From Flavobacteriaceae bacterium (GTDB lineage: Bacteria; Bacteroidota; Bacteroidia; Flavobacteriales; Flavobacteriaceae), in contig JAOZTK010000005.1 in assembly GCA_029942185.1 (NCBI GenBank), positions 2,647 through 35,425 of the forward strand: a stretch of DNA of 32,779 nt, written 5' to 3'. The position numbers were made by a program, and so were the translations under genes. The notes beneath the pieces were generated by a model, which was given only the letters and a program-made list of their open reading frames with translations, ran no database searches and had not been told where the DNA came from. This document shows, piece after piece, positions 28,501 to 32,779 of the stretch (its first letter is position 1; each line of letters begins with the position of its first letter).

Positions 28501-31500
28501 GAAAGAGTTGTAGTTGACAAAGTGATAGTTAACGGCGAACCCGCCTATATCCTCCTTATTGACAGGAATAACAATTGTTTTTATCTCGTCATTTAAGTGT
28601 AATAGCTCGGTTCTTATTACTTTGTGATTCTTTTCTATATCTATTATTACTGTTATATCTTTAGAGGCCGATCCTACACGCATCTTAATTTTGTCATTGG
28701 GTTGGTATTCAGCTTTATCTAATTTGACAGTAAAGAGTTGTTTGTCTGCCACTTTCTTATCAGCAGCACCGTAAACCTCAAATTTGACTTTTTCGGTTAC
28801 ATTTTTTCCAAACTTATCTTTAATAGCTACTACTGCAATATATTTTCCGGATTCCCATCTTTTTATGTTTTTTAGTTGAATTTCCTTATCTTTTTCAGTA
28901 TTAAATTTGGTTTTAAAAATAGGTTCAGCAGTATCTGTTGAAAACTGCTCGGGTGTTTTATATAAATCGTGTGGAAATTGTGTTTCAAATTCAGCTTTCG
29001 GAATATTCTGATAATCGGGTGTGTTCCACGGAGGTTTACGATAAACTTTATTCGGAGGCACTACTTTATAGATTTTTAAAACTCCTTTTGTCGGGATAAA
29101 TTCACCATTCAGATTTTTTGTATCGATTGTCAATTTGTTCTTTTTACTTACTTTGTCAATGTTCTTGTCGATTGTGATATTTGCGGTCAAGGTATGATAA
29201 CCCACATTTATCACTTTTGAAGCACTCCTTGTCTCACCGTTAATATCGGTGACATCAACGCTGATTTCATAATTAAAAATAGGTAAGTCTTCCGCAGCAA
29301 TACCCTTGTCGGGTTGTGCTAAAAAATGTATTTCAAACTCACCTTTTTCATTTGTCATCACTTCTCCATGTGTTATTTCCTGAGCCTCTGACTGATGCCA
29401 AGAAGGTCTGAACCAATACCACCATTTTGGGTATTGCACTTGTCTTTTAACACGGTAGACAGCTTTTGCATTTGACAAGGTCACACCTGCATAAGCAGTA
29501 GCTACACCTTTTATAGTAACTTGATTGTTGAGCTTGAATGTTTCTTTTATTTTGTCGAAAGAAACAGAAAATTTTGGACGTTTGTATTCTTCTACTGAAA
29601 AAGCAACACTTCCATAGAGACCATCATTACGACGAAACGATAGTTTGTCTTTAAAATCTTTTACCGCTTCAATCGATATTTCATATTGACCTGTCAGACC
29701 ATTAGCAGGCAAAATAAATTCACCACTAAAGGATCCGAATTCATTTGTAATAAGTGTTAGTTTTTGAATGTCTTGATAATTGACATCTCTTAAAATAAGT
29801 TCAACTTTTTTATTGACAATTACTTGCGATTTATTTTCAAATTGAGAAACAGCTATCCCTTTAAAATACACAGTTTGTGAAGGTCTATAAATACTTCTGT
29901 CTGTAAACAAGAAAATCCTTTTACTTTGAAATTCACGATCTCTTTCTCTTTGATTCCGGTCGAACAATCTAAAATATCTGAATAAACCTTTATCATGATT
30001 TTGTTCTACACTAATCTCTATGCTATTGTGATGGTTTTTGGGTGTAAAACGAATAAAACCATTTTTATCTGTCGTAAATGTCTTATCTATTGGTTTGTTT
30101 GAATGGCGAGCATTCTTGTTTCTAAGGTGTACGGTTGCAGCTTCTAAAGGCTTTCCGGTAGCTCTATTTACTACTTGATATCTATAGGATTTGTTTTGAT
30201 TGCTCTCGACAAGTGCTATATTGGTAGCTTGAATAAACGAAAATGCATACGAAGCATCATCCTTAAAATCTGCATTTTCAGAGGCTAAGATCAAATAATG
30301 ACCTTGTGGTAATTTAGGCAAAACCACCTCTGTTGTATGTTGCTGGTAATCCTTTTCATCTCTCAAATTAGCCTCAAAACTCACAAGAGTGCTAAAGCTG
30401 TTGATATAGTCTAATTTCTTTCCTTGATTGTATTTCTTAAGAATAAGATCTTCTACATTGGGAGCGACTTTTTGAATTTTAAAATACAACTTATCGATAT
30501 TTTTATAGAAGACCAATAGTCTACTCGCTTTATCGGGTTCAATATAATTTTCATTCGTAATGCTGAGAACGGGGCGAAAGATATTAGTCTTAAGGTTTTC
30601 ACATTTTTTGGCTCCATTTGAGTTTGGATATTTTTCAATTGCATCCTTACAAATCCCCAATGCATCTCGCAACATAAACTGGTGCTTCTTATTTTGACCA
30701 GCCTCGTAATCCTGTGACAATCTTTGGTATTCCAAAGCAATTCGATAATCGATTTCTGTTACAATCTCATCGTTTTTATATTCCTGTTTCAAAGCTAAAA
30801 GCGTTTGTAAATAAACGGCATCAACATCGTCAAAACGCGCATTGGACTTTACAAATTCTAATCGATTTAATGTTAAGTCAATAAGTGCTTTTGTATTTTT
30901 ATTACGATGATGAAAAAGGCTTAAATTTTTATAGAGCTTTAAAGCATGTAGTTTTTGAGATAAGCTGTCCTTTGAAGATAAATCAGCTTGTAAAAATGTA
31001 TTGTTATCTCCTAACAAAGAGGGATTTTCTATTTCGAATTTATAACTAGGCTGTGCTAAATTACTTTCACCTGTTCTGTAAAACTTCAAGGCATTATGCG
31101 CTAAAAAATCATAGAGACTTGGCCTATATATTTGTGAGCCATCTTGACTCAGTAAAATAGCATTAAAATCTTTTAAAGATCTATTTTGTGCTAATAAGGC
31201 ATTGTGTAGGGAATTTTGATAATGTAGGTGTATTTCTTTAAAAATAGTGTGTAAATCCCAAGTCCTAAAATCGTTTATATCTACTTTCTCCTCCGTGTTG
31301 GTTCGATTGTAAAATTTCCATCTATTCTGTTGAAAATACTGCCAATACAAACCCGCTAGAACACTTTCTAAAATGTTCCTTGTAGGAAAATCAGCTTGTT
31401 GAATTTCTTTTTCAAAATCGTGAACAATGTCGAGTAAGGCATCTTCTTTCAGCGTCAACGCATATTTGGATTGGTACATCAAACATTTTACAATTTGAGT

Positions 31501-31680
31501 TGCGTTGTTAACTTGTTTGGCTTTCTTAAAAATTACAGCAACTTTTTTAAGTGCCGATTTTGGTAAATCATCTGATTCTAATTGCGTAACTTCTTCCCAA
31601 AGTTTATTGTAAGTGTCATAGGGTTGTTGTGCATTCATTATTGTAGATAATAAAATGATTAATAAAACAACTTTTTGCAT
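25510..31680 (-). CDS. Alpha-2-macroglobulin family protein (2056 aa)
   Basis: Signal peptide; MG domains (IFLFTDRSIYRPSQTVYFKGI), FPHLTTDKNGNVSFEFTTPESLTKWKLQLLAHT, thioester-type motif YPHDCSEQTFARYYAN (CSEQ at 27208-27219). Confidence 0.95.
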   Translation of the reverse strand: MQKVVLLIILLSTIMNAQQPYDTYNKLWEEVTQLESDDLPKSALKKVAVIFKKAKQVNNATQIVKCLMYQSKYALTLKEDALLDIVHDFEKEIQQADFPTRNILESVLAGLYWQYFQQNRWKFYNRTNTEEKVDINDFRTWDLHTIFKEIHLHYQNSLHNALLAQNRSLKDFNAILLSQDGSQIYRPSLYDFLAHNALKFYRTGESNLAQPSYKFEIENPSLLGDNNTFLQADLSSKDSLSQKLHALKLYKNLSLFHHRNKNTKALIDLTLNRLEFVKSNARFDDVDAVYLQTLLALKQEYKNDEIVTEIDYRIALEYQRLSQDYEAGQNKKHQFMLRDALGICKDAIEKYPNSNGAKKCENLKTNIFRPVLSITNENYIEPDKASRLLVFYKNIDKLYFKIQKVAPNVEDLILKKYNQGKKLDYINSFSTLVSFEANLRDEKDYQQHTTEVVLPKLPQGHYLILASENADFKDDASYAFSFIQATNIALVESNQNKSYRYQVVNRATGKPLEAATVHLRNKNARHSNKPIDKTFTTDKNGFIRFTPKNHHNSIEISVEQNHDKGLFRYFRLFDRNQRERDREFQSKRIFLFTDRSIYRPSQTVYFKGIAVSQFENKSQVIVNKKVELILRDVNYQDIQKLTLITNEFGSFSGEFILPANGLTGQYEISIEAVKDFKDKLSFRRNDGLYGSVAFSVEEYKRPKFSVSFDKIKETFKLNNQVTIKGVATAYAGVTLSNAKAVYRVKRQVQYPKWWYWFRPSWHQSEAQEITHGEVMTNEKGEFEIHFLAQPDKGIAAEDLPIFNYEISVDVTDINGETRSASKVINVGYHTLTANITIDKNIDKVSKKNKLTIDTKNLNGEFIPTKGVLKIYKVVPPNKVYRKPPWNTPDYQNIPKAEFETQFPHDLYKTPEQFSTDTAEPIFKTKFNTEKDKEIQLKNIKRWESGKYIAVVAIKDKFGKNVTEKVKFEVYGAADKKVADKQLFTVKLDKAEYQPNDKIKMRVGSASKDITVIIDIEKNHKVIRTELLHLNDEIKTIVIPVNKEDIGGFAVNYHFVNYNSFQSGSMLIRVPYPKSELEIETLTFRDKLQPGKEETWSFKVKGPKGDKVVAEMLTSMYDASLDQFRVHTWSFQPVYHKYYSTANASNAHNSFANANFRVYQKPLKYTALKHQNYDALNWFGLSLGRFYVDTPIMMEVSDERVNKLRGGKIRSKKALSYAPMDGSGDKAINENIILEEENVIKVEKTTEGSIDFSSVKIRTNFKETAFFFPHLTTDKNGNVSFEFTTPESLTKWKLQLLAHTKDLDAIVESMETVTQKELMVLPNPPRFLREGDRIIISSKISNLTGKILEGMAELQLFDAITNEPIDLDLGNTNQTQGFSINARGNSNVSWSLNIPDHLQAVQYKIVAKSGDYSDGEQNVLAVLSNRMLVTETLPMWVRSHQEKTFSLDKLKNSTSKTLKNHKLTLEVTSNPIWHAVQALPYLMEYPHDCSEQTFARYYANTLASYIANSNPRMQQVFNQWKNSDALISNLEKNQELKSLIINETPWLRDAQSETEQKKRIALLFDLHKMKSEQKRTLRKLKQLQMSNGGFPWFKGNRYANRYITQHIVSGFGHLNKLGVVDPKVNSQEVNDMLEEALKYLDNEIKKDYEKLLERALIIKEKENDKNIGQKIYEEFLAKNNTSHFQVQYLYMRSFFKNKKIQSSVQSAVTYYTEQTYKYWKDFNLYSKGFISLIAHRNNKNTIAEKILASLKENSITGEELGMYWKENTSSWYWYQAPIETQALLIEVFAEVSKDAVTRQKDIDNMKMWLLKNKQTNRWKTTKATTEAVYALLLQGTNWLENTDFVTIKIADQTIKPLELASSKVEAGTGYFKTSWNGSEINKDMADVTISKESEGIAWGALYWQYFEDLDKISVAKTPLQITKKLFLKSNTDSGEQLTEVTAETSLKLGDLIRVRIELKVDRAMEFIHMKDMRASGFEPVNVLSQYKWQDGLGYYESTKDASTNFFIDFLPKGVYVFEYDLRANNAGNFSNGITTIQSMYAPEFSSHSEGVRVQIKN

Positions 31681-31705
31681 TTTTGTATTTTTAGTATTGT
31701 TTCTA

Positions 31706-31740
31706 CAAATCTACAACAATCGTTCCGTAAATTAAACAAA
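31706..31740 (-). promoter_or_regulatory. Bacteroidota-type promoter candidate for the macroglobulin gene
   Basis: Minus strand TTTG (31740-31737), 23-nt spacer, TAGATTTG (31713-31706). Confidence 0.4.
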
Positions 31741-31900
31741 CAAGCGTCCAAGCTTATTTGCCTGAGATAAAGCATCATATTTGATTTTATACACACTTTT
31801 GTTTTTAATTAAAATATATTCGTTACATTTATTGTTTCTAATTACATTTAGTTACAATATGCCTGTGTCCGGTAAAAACGATAACAAAAACACATGACTT

Positions 31901-32461
31901 ATGTTTAAATATATGCTCTTACTCGTGGTAATCTTTAGCTTTTCTTTTCAAAATATTGCACAAGATTCCGGTCTTTCTTTTGAAGTCCATTATCCGTTAA
32001 TATTTAGCGATAAAAACAATACGTACTCGGATACTTCCGGAGTTTTAGGAGGTGTTTTACAATATCAATTTACAGATAATATCCCATTTAATTTTGGAGT
32101 TGAATATAAATTTGACCTTTTACAAACTGTGGAAAATTTAAGTGAGTTCACGGAGCCCACAAAACGCAATTTTTTAATCAACAATCTCAATGTGTTCAGT
32201 AAAATGCTTTTTGTTACCATTCCTGAGCTGCAACTTTATACTTCAGCCGGATTCACAACCTATAAATACAAAAATACCACTGCGGGTCGTAGTCATATAG
32301 GTTTTAATGCAGGAGCCGGATTGTCGTATGACATTTTTGAACAAATCTATTTTCTTGCTTCTTACAGCTTTATTAAAGCCACACTCAAACAAAACGATGG
32401 AGAGAGTTTAACTTCGGACAAACACCATTTGGTACGTTTAGGAGCTGGTTTTAAATTCTAG
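31901..32461 (+). CDS. Outer membrane beta-barrel protein
   Basis: Signal peptide, alternating amphipathic strands (NFGVEYKFDLL, YTSAGFTTYKY, GFNAGAGLSYDIF, YFLASYSFIKA), terminal LVRLGAGFKF. Confidence 0.75.
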   Translation: MFKYMLLLVVIFSFSFQNIAQDSGLSFEVHYPLIFSDKNNTYSDTSGVLGGVLQYQFTDNIPFNFGVEYKFDLLQTVENLSEFTEPTKRNFLINNLNVFSKMLFVTIPELQLYTSAGFTTYKYKNTTAGRSHIGFNAGAGLSYDIFEQIYFLASYSFIKATLKQNDGESLTSDKHHLVRLGAGFKF

Positions 32462-32510
32462 GTCCAATAAAACAATTCTTAAACTTTAGCCGGCAAGCTC
32501 GTACAATCAG

Positions 32511-32779
32511 ATGATACTAAAAGAACTAAACGGAAAAACACCTAGATTTGGGGAGCAGTGCTTTTTTGCAGAAAACGCTGTTGTAATTGGTGATGTGGTA
32601 TTGGGTGATTATTGTAGTATATGGTTCAGTGCAGTTGTTCGAGGTGATGTAAACTATATAAAAATTGGCAACAATGTAAACATTCAAGATGGCGTTGTAA
32701 TTCACGGAACTTATAAAAAATCGTCTACAAATATTGGTGACAATGTTTCCATTGCTCATAATGCTACTGTACACGGGTG
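32511..32779 (+). CDS. Gamma-carbonic-anhydrase-like / left-handed beta-helix protein, 3' truncated by window end
   Basis: MILKELNGKTPRFGEQCFFAENAVVIGDVVLGDYCSIWFSAVVRGDVNYIKIGNNVNIQDGVVIHGTYKKSSTNIGDNVSIAHNATVHG; WFSAVVRGD and NIQDG are family hallmarks. Not in the ORF track because it runs off the end. Confidence 0.93.
   Translation, partial: MILKELNGKTPRFGEQCFFAENAVVIGDVVLGDYCSIWFSAVVRGDVNYIKIGNNVNIQDGVVIHGTYKKSSTNIGDNVSIAHNATVHG

Noticed and set aside
30453-30740. 95-aa minus-strand ORF inside the macroglobulin gene
   Set aside because: Alternative frame of a well-supported CDS; no independent support.
32526-32774. 82-aa minus-strand ORF
   Set aside because: Antisense to the truncated gamma-carbonic-anhydrase-like gene, which has clear hexapeptide-repeat signatures.
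1-32779. CRISPR arrays, prophage or transposase genes
   Set aside because: No regularly spaced direct repeats, integrase, transposase or phage structural proteins recognised in either strand.

Overview
AT-rich window that looks like a Bacteroidota (Flavobacteriia-type) chromosome, judged from TAnnTTTG -7 elements, a T9SS C-terminal-domain signature and the protein families present. It opens with the last 16 codons of what looks like gyrB. This is followed by housekeeping and metabolic genes: PlsC-type acyltransferase, DUF2797 protein, membrane pyrophosphatase hppA, mdh, a secreted beta-helix protein, murB, an aminotransferase, an aspartyl protease with PDZ, and an M17 aminopeptidase. The most interesting part is a co-directional phosphate-themed cluster at about 13.4-22.5 kb: DUF47 protein, PiT transporter, OprO/P-like porin, lamin-tail lipoprotein, SdiA-regulated/YjiK-like lipoprotein, a divergent CYTH-like protein, a CYTH/triphosphate tunnel protein and an SLC13-type transporter. 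The PiT ORF continues without a break into an extra TM helix, a coiled coil and a LuxR/GerE-type HTH, so it looks like a membrane-tethered transporter-regulator (a candidate 'transceptor'). The window then has an atypical thioredoxin next to a thioredoxin-reductase-like protein, a YheT-like hydrolase, a small conserved-looking protein, a 2056-aa alpha-2-macroglobulin with a CSEQ thioester motif, an outer-membrane barrel and a truncated gamma-carbonic-anhydrase-like gene. I also found a T9SS C-terminal-domain remnant absent from the ORF track (2045-2425, minus), two REP-like palindromic intergenic elements, several intrinsic terminators and some candidate promoters. Family calls come from recognising sequence motifs by eye; no database search was run.
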